From an uncultured Prevotella sp. (GTDB lineage Bacteria > Bacteroidota > Bacteroidia > Bacteroidales > Bacteroidaceae): a stretch of DNA of 64,000 bases. Numbering within the stretch: position 1 is the stretch's first letter; each line of letters opens with the position of its first letter. The DNA lies in NCBI GenBank assembly GCA_900318395.1, contig ONKL01000007.1, positions 1 through 64,000 on the forward strand, written 5' to 3'. The notes below the pieces were generated by a model that ran no database searches, had not been told where the DNA came from, and saw nothing but the letters and a program-made list of their open reading frames with translations. Positions 22,941 to 31,914 of this stretch are shown here, piece by piece. The translations under genes and the position numbers were made by a program.

Positions 22941-23059
22941 CTTTAATACCTCTGTCTTTTAAATTGATTTAAATCAAGTGTCAGAGGTGAAATTGTTAAT
23001 AAAATGCGCTGAAATGTGATTTTTTTATAAATTTATTCGTTTTTTAGAATCTTATGCAT

Positions 23060-23067
23060 TATTTTTG
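23060..23067 (+). promoter_or_regulatory. Promoter and long leader of the susC-like operon
   Basis: TATTTTTG at 23060 fits TAnnTTTG. The start codon is at 23207, so the leader is about 130 nt, unusually long for this window. It contains a small hairpin CCTCCA-TTC-TGGAGG (23108-23122). Leaders of susC-like genes in Bacteroides are known targets of antisense RNAs and translational control. Nothing else is seen in 22941-23206. Confidence 0.6.
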
Positions 23068-23206
23068 CACCCTGAACCTTGATGAAAGGTAGAGAAAGCG
23101 AGGAAAACCTCCATTCTGGAGGAAGCATTAGATATTGGTATCAACGAACAATTGAGGCTTATTATACATTATTTATATATATTTATTAATCAAAGAGAGA
23201 GAATTT

Positions 23207-26200
23207 ATGAAAAAAAGACTAACGATGTTTTTAGCCACGCTGCTCCTTTGCATGGGAACTGCACTGGCTCAAACCAAAGTTACTGGTACTGTACTCTCAC
23301 AGGAAGACGGACAGCCGATCATCGGCGCAGCCGTTAAGGTTGACGGTACACAGACCGGTATGTTGACTGACGTAAATGGTAAGTTCTCGCTGACTCTGCC
23401 TCAAGGAAGGAACCAGCTCACGATCTCGTATCTGGGCTATGAGTCCAAGACGGTGACAGCGAAGAACGGCATGCGCGTGTTCCTCAAGGCCGATGCTACC
23501 GCTCTTGATGAGGTGGTTGTAACGGCGATGGGTATCACCCGTCAGCAGAAGACTCTGGGTTACTCAGCTCAGACCCTCGACAACGAGGAGTTGACAGCTG
23601 GTAAGCTGACCGATGTAACCAGCGCAATGGCTGGTAAGGTAGCTGGTGTGCAGATTAACACCACTTCAAGCGACCCTGGTCAGGCTAACTCAGTGATCAT
23701 CCGTGGTATCAGTTCTATTAATGGTAACAACCAGCCGCTCTACGTAGTAGACGGTGTGCCCCTTGTGCAGACCACATTCTCTGGTTCACAGAAGGAGCAG
23801 GATCAGTTCTCTAATGCCGTCGGTGGTATCTCTAATATCAACCCCAACGATATTGAGAACATGACCGTGCTGAAGGGTGCTGCCGCTACAGCCCTCTATG
23901 GTAGCCGTGCTGCCAACGGTGTGATTATCATCACCACCAAGACAGGTAAGAAGCAGGGTGAGCGCAACTTCCAGATCTCTTACGACGGTAGCGTTTCTTG
24001 GCGCAGTGTTGCTACGCTGCCTAAGATGCAGAACAGATTCGGACAGGGCTGGAACGGTAAGCAGACCTTTATCGAGAACGGATCTTGGGGTCCTGAGCTC
24101 GACGGTAGTACGCAGGTCTATGGTCCTATTTGGAACCACCAGCAGCTGATCCACAAGTATGAGGCTGTAGAGAACAATATCAAGGACTTCTTCGAGGCTG
24201 GTGTGAACACTTCTCACAGCGTATCTCTGAACGGTGTCAGCGGCGACCAGAAGATGACCTACTATCTGAGCTATTCTTATACTGCAGATAACGGTATTCT
24301 CCCTGGCGACAAGGACACTTACAAGCGTAACACTATCGCTTATCGTGGTAGCTATCAGGCTACAGACTGGTTCAAGCTCTCTGCTAACATGAACCTTGCA
24401 AAGACCAACACCAATACTGTGGCTGCTTTCCAGGGTACTTCTTTCATCGATGGTATCATGGAGTTCCCACGCGACATCTCACTGGTTGACCGCAAGAACC
24501 TCAACACTGCTTTCGACACACCTGAGGCTTGGTATACTCCTTATGGTATCACTAACCCATACTGGGCTATCGAGAACAACTACAACCACAACGACGCTAA
24601 GCAGGTATTCGGCAAGATCCAGGCTGACATCAACCCGATCAAGCAGCTGACCTTGACTTATCGTTTCGGTTTCGACTACACAGACTATGATCATAAGCTC
24701 GGCTTCCCCCAGATTGCCCTCGACGATGCTCTGATCAATGAGGACTACGGTTATGCTCCTTCTAACATGAACCAGTCTGGTTATGTTTCAAGTTTGTACT
24801 ATCGTAAGTATGAGATCAACCACGATTTCCTGGCCAACTTTGCTGACAAGTATGTTGATGGCAAGCTCGACCTGAACGTGAACGTGGGTGTGAACATGAA
24901 CGAGCGTGGACGCAACTATATGGAGGGTCAGACGACTGACCTGACATTCCACACTGGTTTCTGGATGCTGAGCAACGGTGCTACCAAGACTACCCTTGAG
25001 GAGTACAAATACAAGCGCCGCCTCGTAGGTCTCTTCGGTGACGTTTCTATCGGTTGGGATGAGATGATCTATCTGGGTCTGACTGCCCGTAACGACTGGT
25101 CGTCAACTCTGCCCAAGGAGAAGAACAGCTTCTTCTATCCTGGTGCTACCCTGAGCTGGATCTTCACACGCCTGATCCCGAAGAACAATGTACTGACCTT
25201 CGGTAAGGTACGTGCCGCTTTCGGTAAGACTGGTAACGACGCTGATGAGTATCGCGTATATCCTAACTTTGTACAGGCTTACTCTAACGGTTACTATGGA
25301 GCCGACCTGACTAAGTTCCCATTCCACGGTGTGAATGCTTTCCAGGCTGCTTCTACCATCGGTAGCAACGAACTGAAGCCTGAGATGACGACTGAGCTTG
25401 AGTTCGGTCTGAACCTGGCTTTGTTCAACAACCGCATCAACATCGACTTCGCTTGGTATAACCGTAATACTGACGACCAGATCTTCACCCTGCCTGTAGA
25501 TCCTTCAACAGGTTACGCTTTCATGGTAACTAATATGGGTAAGGTTCGCAACCGTGGTATCGAGTTGCTCGTCAACACCGTTCCTGTTCAGACCAAGGAC
25601 TTCCGTTGGGAGTTAGGTTTCAACTTCTCAAAGAACAACAATAAGGTTATATCAATGCCAGAGAGCCTCGATGGCGGTATGGTGAACATCAACCAGTTCT
25701 CAGCAGGTAACGACGCTGTCTACATGCGTGCTGTTGAGGGCCTGCCTATGGGTGAGCTCTTCACTTACCTGCCCCAGCGCACTGCTGACGGCAAGATCAT
25801 CGTTGACCAGAACGGTCAGCCTCTGCTCTCTACAGAGGTACAGGATACTGGCAAGAACGTGAATGCCGACTGGACAGGTGGTATCACTACATCATTCTGG
25901 TACAAGGGTATCAGCCTGAGCGCTGCGCTTGATGTCCGTAAGGGTGGTTACATGTTCTCTCGTACAAAGAACCTGATGCAGTTCACAGGTAACGGTGAGG
26001 CTACTATCTACAACCAGCGTCGTCCGTTCGTCATCCCCAACTCTGTATATGAGGATGGTACTGAGAACGTTACTCCTATCTACATGAGTGACAGCAGCTA
26101 CCAGAACTGGTTCAACAACTTTGGTGCCAATGAGGGTGGCGAGTTCTACCTGATCGATCGTTCATTTGTGAAGCTGCGTAATATCACGCTGGCTTATCAG

Positions 26201-26410
26201 TTGCCTAAGTCTGTTGTCAGCAAGCTCTACCTGAGCGACATCACGCTGTCACTGTTCTGCAACAACGTATTCACTTGGACCCACAAGGCAAACCGCTACA
26301 TCGATCCTGAGACCAGTTCTTATGGTAATGACTTGGAGGGTATGTTCGGTGAGCTTTACAGCAACCCCGCTTGCCGCACCTTCGGTTTCAATGTAGGTCT
26401 TAAATTTTAA
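23207..26410 (+). CDS. SusC/RagA TonB-linked outer-membrane transporter
   Basis: A 1067-residue transporter that imports glycans or peptides across the outer membrane using TonB energy. It has a signal peptide (MLATLLLCMGTALAQ-like end), an N-terminal CarboxypepD_reg domain (VTGTVLSQEDGQPIIGAAVK), a SusC signature (ALDEVVVTAMGITRQQKTLG), a plug domain (GVQINTTSSDPGQANSVIIR; GISSINGNNQPLYVVDGVPL; NDIENMTVLKGAAATALYGS) and a 22-strand barrel that ends in the aromatic C-terminus NVGLKF. There is no N-terminal signalling (STN) domain, so anti-sigma control is not expected. It starts the operon with the SusD-like lid and three lipoproteins. Confidence 0.96.
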   Translation: MKKRLTMFLATLLLCMGTALAQTKVTGTVLSQEDGQPIIGAAVKVDGTQTGMLTDVNGKFSLTLPQGRNQLTISYLGYESKTVTAKNGMRVFLKADATALDEVVVTAMGITRQQKTLGYSAQTLDNEELTAGKLTDVTSAMAGKVAGVQINTTSSDPGQANSVIIRGISSINGNNQPLYVVDGVPLVQTTFSGSQKEQDQFSNAVGGISNINPNDIENMTVLKGAAATALYGSRAANGVIIITTKTGKKQGERNFQISYDGSVSWRSVATLPKMQNRFGQGWNGKQTFIENGSWGPELDGSTQVYGPIWNHQQLIHKYEAVENNIKDFFEAGVNTSHSVSLNGVSGDQKMTYYLSYSYTADNGILPGDKDTYKRNTIAYRGSYQATDWFKLSANMNLAKTNTNTVAAFQGTSFIDGIMEFPRDISLVDRKNLNTAFDTPEAWYTPYGITNPYWAIENNYNHNDAKQVFGKIQADINPIKQLTLTYRFGFDYTDYDHKLGFPQIALDDALINEDYGYAPSNMNQSGYVSSLYYRKYEINHDFLANFADKYVDGKLDLNVNVGVNMNERGRNYMEGQTTDLTFHTGFWMLSNGATKTTLEEYKYKRRLVGLFGDVSIGWDEMIYLGLTARNDWSSTLPKEKNSFFYPGATLSWIFTRLIPKNNVLTFGKVRAAFGKTGNDADEYRVYPNFVQAYSNGYYGADLTKFPFHGVNAFQAASTIGSNELKPEMTTELEFGLNLALFNNRINIDFAWYNRNTDDQIFTLPVDPSTGYAFMVTNMGKVRNRGIELLVNTVPVQTKDFRWELGFNFSKNNNKVISMPESLDGGMVNINQFSAGNDAVYMRAVEGLPMGELFTYLPQRTADGKIIVDQNGQPLLSTEVQDTGKNVNADWTGGITTSFWYKGISLSAALDVRKGGYMFSRTKNLMQFTGNGEATIYNQRRPFVIPNSVYEDGTENVTPIYMSDSSYQNWFNNFGANEGGEFYLIDRSFVKLRNITLAYQLPKSVVSKLYLSDITLSLFCNNVFTWTHKANRYIDPETSSYGNDLEGMFGELYSNPACRTFGFNVGLKF

Positions 26411-26430
26411 TTAAAGGAGGACAGAACATT

Positions 26431-27933
26431 ATGAAGAAATTAGCAATTATAACAACAATCGTCCTAGGACTTGCCGCAACCTCTTGCGACAGCTACATGG
26501 ATATCAATGAGAGCCCGAACTCTCCTAAGGAGAGCGACCTGAACTCTTCCATCCTGTTCCCTGCAGCCGAGATGAACCTCGCTGCAAGCTACGGTGACTA
26601 TCTGCGCATCGTGGGCGGTTACTTTGCTCAGTACTATTCTCAGTCGTTCGGTACAAGTAACTACCTGGACTATAGCCAGTTCCAGATGAGCGCCACGCGT
26701 TCAAGCTCTACTTACACACAGTTGAACACCCGTGGTCTGAAGACTTTGCAGCTCGTTCGCAACTATGCTGAGCAGCATGAGGAGTGGGGCGACTATCTGG
26801 CTGCTACCGTACTGCGTGCCTTCATATATCAGGCACTCGTTGACTGCTATGGAGAGGTGCCTTACACTGAGGCTCTTGACGTGAACAACGCTACTCCAAA
26901 ATATGATAGCGGTGAGACCATCTACAATGGTATTATTGCTGAGATCAATGACGCTCTGAGCAGGGCAAAGGCCACAGACCGTGTCTGCACCAACTTCCTG
27001 TTCCCCGGACAGACTGCTGATCCTTGGATTAAGTTCGCCAATGCTTTGAAGCTGAAGCTCTACAGCCGTATGGGCGGTTCTGACGGTGAGATTGCCGCTC
27101 TGCTTGATGAGGCTAACTTCCCCGAAGAGGATGTTGCCTACAAAGACTGCTGGGCTAACGAGAATGGCGCATTGAGCCCCTTCTTTGCAGAAGAGATCTC
27201 TACAAGCTGGGGATCAACTCAGATCAACGTGGTTGCCAACATCGCTATTATCGGCTCAATGCAGGTTAAGGATGCTACTGGCGGTCTTGTTTACGAAGAT
27301 CCCCGTCTGCCGTCATTCTTCCTCAAGAATGGCTCTGGCAACTACACTGGTGGTATCTCTGGTTCAAACTTCTCTACCTCTTCATCTTATAAGGCAGCTT
27401 ACTGGTGCCGCCCTGTAGGTAGTTATGACATGCCTGTCTATCTGCTCACCCGTGCTGAGATTGCCTTCTTCGCTGCTGAGTACTTTGCTCGCAATGGCAG
27501 AGCTATGGAGGCCGAGATTGCTTACAAGATGGCTGTTGGAGAATCGTTCGCTACTTGTGGCGTAGATGGTGCTGATGGCTTTGTAGCCCAGTGGCCTTAC
27601 GACCAGAACAACTACAAGAAGTCTATCGGTATTGCCAAGTGGATTGCTCTGGCAGGTGTGAACCCATTCGAGGGTTACTGCGAGCTCCGTCGTCTGAAGT
27701 ATCCTGCCTTCGGTACTGTCAAAGGTTCGGATATGTACAACGAGAATGACGATGCTTCTTATCAGCCTGGCAAGTACGAGGCTGGTACACTCTACACACC
27801 TATCAAGGTGTTCGGTCCTGTTGGCGACAACCAGCTGCTGCAGCGTTTCCCCTATGCAGAGAGCTCTTCTGCCCGTAATACCAGTGCGCCTGCATTCCCT
27901 GGCTATACGACCCCGATTTTCTGGGCTCAGTAA
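26431..27933 (+). CDS. SusD/RagB-family substrate-binding lipoprotein (SusD-like 2)
   Basis: A 500-residue surface lipoprotein with signal MKKLAIITTIVLGLAATSC (lipobox ATSC). The N-terminus DSYMDINESPNSP matches the SusD-like_2 subgroup. Helical TPR-like segments follow (YLAATVLRAFIYQALVDCYG; PWIKFANALKLKLYSRMGG), with the family motif DPRLPSFF and the end-part NPFEGYCELRRLKYP. It forms the lid over the SusC barrel 20 bp upstream and binds the ligand. This subgroup is often found with systems for peptides or glycoprotein-like ligands as well as sugars, and no glycosidase is in the operon, so the substrate is open. Confidence 0.93.
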   Translation: MKKLAIITTIVLGLAATSCDSYMDINESPNSPKESDLNSSILFPAAEMNLAASYGDYLRIVGGYFAQYYSQSFGTSNYLDYSQFQMSATRSSSTYTQLNTRGLKTLQLVRNYAEQHEEWGDYLAATVLRAFIYQALVDCYGEVPYTEALDVNNATPKYDSGETIYNGIIAEINDALSRAKATDRVCTNFLFPGQTADPWIKFANALKLKLYSRMGGSDGEIAALLDEANFPEEDVAYKDCWANENGALSPFFAEEISTSWGSTQINVVANIAIIGSMQVKDATGGLVYEDPRLPSFFLKNGSGNYTGGISGSNFSTSSSYKAAYWCRPVGSYDMPVYLLTRAEIAFFAAEYFARNGRAMEAEIAYKMAVGESFATCGVDGADGFVAQWPYDQNNYKKSIGIAKWIALAGVNPFEGYCELRRLKYPAFGTVKGSDMYNENDDASYQPGKYEAGTLYTPIKVFGPVGDNQLLQRFPYAESSSARNTSAPAFPGYTTPIFWAQ

Positions 27934-27964
27934 TCAGAATGTCTAAAACAAAAAAGAGAAGACA

Positions 27965-28657
27965 ATGAAAAAGAACATTTTATATACAATGCTATTCGCC
28001 CTCGTCGCACTTGTGATGACAAGTTGCGGTGACAAGAAGTCTGAGGGCCTGTCGCGCATCACCTATTATCCCTCTATCCAGCTGAAGGGCGACTCCTACC
28101 TGGTATGGGAGAAGGGTGTAGCCTATGAGGAGCCCGGCTATGTGTCTGAGCTGAACGGCGAGGATGTCACCAGTCAGGTAACCGTTTCTGGTGCAGTAGA
28201 TGTCAACAAGAGTGGTATCTACACCCTGACCTATACGACCGTCAAGAACTCAGACGGCTTTGATGCTTCTGCTTCACGTACTGTTGTCGTACTCGACTCA
28301 AGCAGTGCTATTGAAGGCTTCTACATGAATCAGGCTACCAGTAACCGTAATGGTACAGCCTACGGCAAGAACTTCCAGGTTCTTGTTATCGACAATGGCG
28401 ACGGCACCATCAGTGTAGACGACCTGCTGGGTGGCTGGTACTGCCAGCGTGCCGGATATGGTACAAAGTATGCTATGTCTGGTGTCCTCGGCGTTGCAGA
28501 GGATGGTACGCTGACACTGATTGACAGCTATGTACCTGGCTGGGGCGACGGTCTTGACTCATTCGAAGGCAAGTTCGATGCTGCCACAAGCACCATCAAC
28601 TTCGTATGTGTCTATGCTGGTTCATTAACGTTCACAGAAACTTGGGTTAAACAATAA
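27965..28657 (+). CDS. Surface lipoprotein with DUF5011/DUF5012-like domains
   Basis: A 230-residue lipoprotein (signal MKKNILYTMLFALVALVMTSC, lipobox MTSC). Residues about 30-110 look like an immunoglobulin-fold DUF5011 domain (YYPSIQLKGDSYLVWEKGVA; VDVNKSGIYTLTYT). The rest is a beta-rich domain with NRNGTAYGKNFQVLVIDNGD and GGWYCQRAGYGTKYAMSGV, as in DUF5012 proteins encoded behind susD genes. It probably sits on the cell surface with the SusCD complex and binds the ligand. It follows susD by 31 bp. Confidence 0.8.
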   Translation: MKKNILYTMLFALVALVMTSCGDKKSEGLSRITYYPSIQLKGDSYLVWEKGVAYEEPGYVSELNGEDVTSQVTVSGAVDVNKSGIYTLTYTTVKNSDGFDASASRTVVVLDSSSAIEGFYMNQATSNRNGTAYGKNFQVLVIDNGDGTISVDDLLGGWYCQRAGYGTKYAMSGVLGVAEDGTLTLIDSYVPGWGDGLDSFEGKFDAATSTINFVCVYAGSLTFTETWVKQ

Positions 28658-28663
28658 GAGATT

Positions 28664-29155
28664 ATGAAGAAAGTATTATATTTTGCAACACTGCTCCTCT
28701 GCATGGCCTTCGTTTCATGTCAGAAAGAGGAGATTGGTGGCACTGCCACAGAGAACCTTGCTGGCGAGTGGTATGTTCAGGCAAATGTGGTAGAGAATGG
28801 CGAGGTTATCGAGGATCCTTACGGACTTGGTCGCTTCAAGATTATGACCTACAATACATCTGCCAACAATGCCAACGAGATTTGGATTGATGACGTCAAG
28901 AATTTCTGGAACTTCAAGGTAAAGGCTACAGCCGATGCTAACGGTCTGACCTTCAGTGCCTCTTCAGCACAGAACCAGCGTGGTGATGAAATTACCGTCA
29001 ACATTACTAACGGTAAGATCAATAAGAATGGTGGAGCCCAGAACAACGGTTCTCCTGCCGACTATATCACGATGGATGTTGAGTTCAGCGATGATCCCGG
29101 TACAATCTACCGTCTGGAAGGTGTTCGCTACTCAGGTCTTGTTGAGAACGACTAA
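28664..29155 (+). CDS. Surface lipoprotein of the lipid-binding (PF12888-like) family
   Basis: A 163-residue lipoprotein (MKKVLYFATLLLCMAFVSC, lipobox FVSC). The mature part is a small beta-barrel of the type annotated as 'lipid-binding putative hydrolase': LAGEWYVQANVVENGEVIED, IMTYNTSANNANEIWIDDVK, FSASSAQNQRGDEITVNITN, EFSDDPGTIYRLEGVRYSG. It lies 6 bp after the DUF5012-like gene and before a terminator. Pairs of these two lipoproteins are a frequent tail of susCD-like operons. The ligand is unknown. Confidence 0.8.
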   Translation: MKKVLYFATLLLCMAFVSCQKEEIGGTATENLAGEWYVQANVVENGEVIEDPYGLGRFKIMTYNTSANNANEIWIDDVKNFWNFKVKATADANGLTFSASSAQNQRGDEITVNITNGKINKNGGAQNNGSPADYITMDVEFSDDPGTIYRLEGVRYSGLVEND

Positions 29156-29180
29156 TCTGGATAGTTTGACTATCATAATA

Positions 29181-29220
29181 AGACGGCCCTTATGGAGAGA
29201 CACCATAGGGGCCGTCTTTG
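29181..29220 (+). terminator. Strong hairpin terminator inside the SusCD gene row
   Basis: AGACGGCCCTTATGG at 29181 pairs, with one bulge, with CCATAGGGGCCGTCT ending at 29217, followed by TTTG. It lies between the lipid-binding gene and the BACON gene. Confidence 0.85.
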
Positions 29221-29230
29221 TCAAGACAAA

Positions 29231-29914
29231 ATGAAAATACTTAAGACGTACAGGACATTTATTCGCAGCTATCTGCTTTCTTTGACTGTCGTATTGACTG
29301 TTGCCCTTGGTGGCTGTGTAGCCGACGAGGTCGGAGGTGTCTATATCGTTTCCGATGAGCCCGAGAGTATGTACCCTGTGGCCAATCATATCGTGGAGCT
29401 CTTCTTCCAGGCAGGAGGCGACTGGACGGCTACGACATCGGAGGACTGGCTTGAGGTATCGCCTAATCACGGGGAAGGGGGCAGGAATGCCGTCACCGTG
29501 AAAACTATTGCGGCCAACAAGACCAAGGCTGAGCGCACTGCCCTGCTGACAATCTCGTCGGGTGGTAAGCAAGAGTCGCTGACCATCCGCCAGAGTGGCG
29601 ACTATGCCATCTTTGACAAAAAGGAATATGTGGTGGATGCTGAAGGCGGTCCGTTGTCGATCAGCTTTACCTCGAATATGGACAGAGAGAATCTGTACGT
29701 AAGCTATCAGAAACTGGAATGGATTAGTTGGACACAGCCTGTCAGCGAGACTCGTGCTGACTGGCAAGGGCGGCTGAAGGAACTGACCGTCTCGCCTAAT
29801 CCGACAGGAGAAGAGCGTCAGGCTATCTTCATTCTCAGCACCTACAGCCGACGGAAGGAGCTGTTTGGGCTCGACACAACCTGGGTCAGACAGCTGGGTG
29901 CTTCAGCGCCTTGA
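29231..29914 (+). CDS. BACON-domain lipoprotein
   Basis: The start at 29231 (MKILKTYRTFIRSYLLSL) gives 227 residues and a lipoprotein signal with lipobox LGGC; an earlier ATG at 29192 lies in the terminator stem. Two BACON-type beta-sandwich regions are visible: VELFFQAGGDWTATTSEDWL with VKTIAANKTKAERTALLTIS, and VVDAEGGPLSISFTSNMDRE with LTVSPNPTGEERQAIFIL. BACON domains bind carbohydrate or mucin, or act as spacers at the surface. The gene lies just after the operon terminator and has no clear own promoter, so it may depend on read-through. It overlaps the convergent tadA by 12 bp. Confidence 0.85.
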   Translation: MKILKTYRTFIRSYLLSLTVVLTVALGGCVADEVGGVYIVSDEPESMYPVANHIVELFFQAGGDWTATTSEDWLEVSPNHGEGGRNAVTVKTIAANKTKAERTALLTISSGGKQESLTIRQSGDYAIFDKKEYVVDAEGGPLSISFTSNMDRENLYVSYQKLEWISWTQPVSETRADWQGRLKELTVSPNPTGEERQAIFILSTYSRRKELFGLDTTWVRQLGASAP

Positions 29915-30355
29915 TCTGAAGAATTCCTGCATCAATTGTCGGCATTCCTCTTCGAGCACGCCTGTAGTGATGGTGGCCTTTGGATGCATGGCCTTGGGAG
30001 CATATTCATGGAAACCGCGCTTCTCGTCGGCTGCTCCATAGACGATACGGGGTATCTGCGCCCATCCAATGGCACCTGCACACATCGTACAGGGCTCAAC
30101 AGTGACGTAGAGTGTACAATCTGTCAGATATTTTCCTCCTAAAGTGTTGGCAGCCGATGTGATGGCCTGCATTTCTGCGTGGGCTGTGACATCGCAGAGC
30201 GTCTCCGTCAGGTTGTGGGCGCGTGAGATGACGCGATCCTTGCAGACCACAACAGCTCCGATGGGAATCTCGCCTGCCTCATAGGCTAGATGGGCTTCGT
30301 CGAGAGCCATGCGCATATAGCGCTCGTCTTTTTTTTGCTGTTCTTCGCTAATCAT
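29903..30355 (-). CDS. tadA: tRNA-specific adenosine deaminase TadA
   Basis: Changes adenosine 34 of tRNA-Arg to inosine. From the ATG at 30355 (MISEEQQKKDERYMRMALDE) it has 150 residues, the usual length. The cytidine-deaminase-fold motifs are intact: HAEMQAI (zinc histidine and catalytic glutamate) and VEPCTMCAGAI (zinc cysteines). The frame extends further upstream to 30547 but that part lies before the promoter. The promoter element ends 4 bases before the ATG, so the mRNA is probably leaderless. It is single and convergent with the BACON gene. Confidence 0.95.
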   Translation of the reverse strand: MISEEQQKKDERYMRMALDEAHLAYEAGEIPIGAVVVCKDRVISRAHNLTETLCDVTAHAEMQAITSAANTLGGKYLTDCTLYVTVEPCTMCAGAIGWAQIPRIVYGAADEKRGFHEYAPKAMHPKATITTGVLEEECRQLMQEFFRSRR

Positions 30356-30359
30356 GTTG

Positions 30360-30367
30360 CAAAGATA
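30360..30367 (-). promoter_or_regulatory. TAnnTTTG promoter of tadA
   Basis: Minus-strand TATCTTTG; its last base is at 30360 and the ATG begins at 30355. It fixes the tadA start. Confidence 0.78.
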
Positions 30368-30451
30368 CGAATTAGTGAGTAAAATGCCAAAGATAAAAAC
30401 AAAAGAAACATAAAAAATAGGTCTTGATGATCTTTTGTCTGAAAAATAGTG

Positions 30452-30459
30452 TATCTTTG
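30452..30459 (+). promoter_or_regulatory. TAnnTTTG promoter of birA
   Basis: TATCTTTG, 11 bp before the ATG at 30471; it makes an upstream start at 30459 unlikely. Confidence 0.75.
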
Positions 30460-30470
30460 TGGTCAGTTTT

Positions 30471-31175
30471 ATGGAGTTTAAGATAGTACACATCGACGAG
30501 ACCGATTCTACCAACCGTTGGCTGAAGGACAACGGCGAAGGTGACATGGTGGTAGTGGCCAGCTATCAGACTGCAGGAAAAGGCTGTGGCACGAACTCGT
30601 GGGAAAGTGAGCGAGGCAAGAACCTGACCTTCTCGCTGCTGATACATCCCGAGGGAATGCCTGCTAACCGCCAGTTCCATATCACGGAGGCGGTATCTGT
30701 AGCCCTTTGTGAGTTGTTGGAGGGCTATATATATAATAAGGTGGAAATCAAGTGGCCGAATGATATCTATGTGGGCGATCGGAAAATCTGTGGGGTGCTG
30801 ATAGAGAATCGCCTGCAAGGTTCAGACATCAAGGACTCTATTATTGGTATTGGTCTGAACGTGAACCAGACGGCATTCGTGAGCGACGCTCCAAATCCTG
30901 TCTCGCTCTATCAACTGACTAAGCTGAATACAGATCTTGATGAGTTGCTTATCAGGTTTCTGACAGAGTTTGACAGTGCCTACCAGTGTGTTACGACGCC
31001 TATTGCTTACCGCCAGCGACTCTATCGCAAGGGGAAGGAAGGGCTTTATAAAGACGCGAATGGCGTCTTTACGGCCAAGTTGGAGAATGTGTTTACTGAC
31101 GGAAGGCTTCTGCTGGTGGATCAAGACGGTAGAGACCGGGTTTACGCTTTTAAGGAAGTACAATTCATTATATAA
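30471..31175 (+). CDS. birA: Biotin-[acetyl-CoA-carboxylase] ligase
   Basis: Activates biotin with ATP and attaches it to the lysine of biotin carboxyl carrier proteins. The 234 residues start MEFKIVHIDETDSTNRWLKD. The biotin-binding loop reads TAGKGCGTNSWESERGKNLT, in place of the usual GRGRxGRxW pattern, and KWPNDIYVGDRKICGVLIEN carries the catalytic lysine region. The N-terminal DNA-binding domain of the E. coli protein is absent, so it is a monofunctional (class I) ligase and not a repressor. The pyrH gene follows after 11 bp in the same transcript. Confidence 0.93.
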   Translation: MEFKIVHIDETDSTNRWLKDNGEGDMVVVASYQTAGKGCGTNSWESERGKNLTFSLLIHPEGMPANRQFHITEAVSVALCELLEGYIYNKVEIKWPNDIYVGDRKICGVLIENRLQGSDIKDSIIGIGLNVNQTAFVSDAPNPVSLYQLTKLNTDLDELLIRFLTEFDSAYQCVTTPIAYRQRLYRKGKEGLYKDANGVFTAKLENVFTDGRLLLVDQDGRDRVYAFKEVQFII

Positions 31176-31186
31176 ATAACAAGGTT

Positions 31187-31897
31187 ATGGCAAGATTTAA
31201 AAGAATTCTTTTGAAGCTCTCAGGTGAGAGTCTGATGGGCAAGCAGGGTTATGGTATTGATCCAGAGCGTCTGAGCGACTATGCCAAGCAGATTAAGGAA
31301 GTGGCCGAGATGGGCGTGCAGATTGGCATTGTGATTGGTGGTGGAAACATATTCCGTGGGCTCTCTGGCAGTCAGAAGGGCTTTGACCGTGTGAAGGGCG
31401 ACCAGATGGGTATGTGTGCTACGGTGATCAATTCGCTGGCATTGAGCAGCGCGCTGGGTGCTATTGGCGTGAAGAACAAAGTGATGACAGCTATCCGTAT
31501 GGAGCCTATCGGGGAGTTCTACACCAAGTGGAAGGCTATCGAGGCGATGGAGCAGGGTTATGTCTGCATCTTCTCGGCAGGAACGGGTTCTCCCTACTTT
31601 ACGACGGATACAGGCTCATCACTTCGTGGTATTGAGATTGAGGCCGACGTGATGCTGAAGGGTACGCGCGTGGATGGTGTCTATACCGCTGACCCCGAGA
31701 AGGATCCTACGGCTACGAAATTCCAGGATATCACCTATCAGGAGGTGCTGGCACGCGGACTGAAGGTGATGGATCTGACGGCCATCTGCATGTGCAATGA
31801 CAATCATCTGCCTATCTATGTCTTCAACATGGATATTGTGGGCAATCTGAAAAAGGTGATGGATGGCGAGCAGATCGGAACGCTCGTTCACAGTTAG
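31187..31897 (+). CDS. pyrH: UMP kinase
   Basis: Bacterial-type uridylate kinase of 236 residues from the amino-acid kinase family, forming UDP from UMP and ATP. Clear signatures are FKRILLKLSGESLMG, IGIVIGGGNIFRGLSG, AIRMEPIGEFY, the FSAGTGSPYFTTDTGSSLRG segment and VDGVYTADPEKDPTATKF. It is full length and normally hexameric, regulated by GTP and UTP. It is co-transcribed with birA. No terminator is visible before the convergent DUF4834 gene. Confidence 0.97.
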   Translation: MARFKRILLKLSGESLMGKQGYGIDPERLSDYAKQIKEVAEMGVQIGIVIGGGNIFRGLSGSQKGFDRVKGDQMGMCATVINSLALSSALGAIGVKNKVMTAIRMEPIGEFYTKWKAIEAMEQGYVCIFSAGTGSPYFTTDTGSSLRGIEIEADVMLKGTRVDGVYTADPEKDPTATKFQDITYQEVLARGLKVMDLTAICMCNDNHLPIYVFNMDIVGNLKKVMDGEQIGTLVHS

Positions 31898-31914
31898 ACT
31901 TGCATGGTCCTCGT

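Noticed and set aside
23060..23206. A known riboswitch in the susC leader
   Set aside because: Only one short hairpin is seen; no conserved aptamer core of a known class could be recognised.
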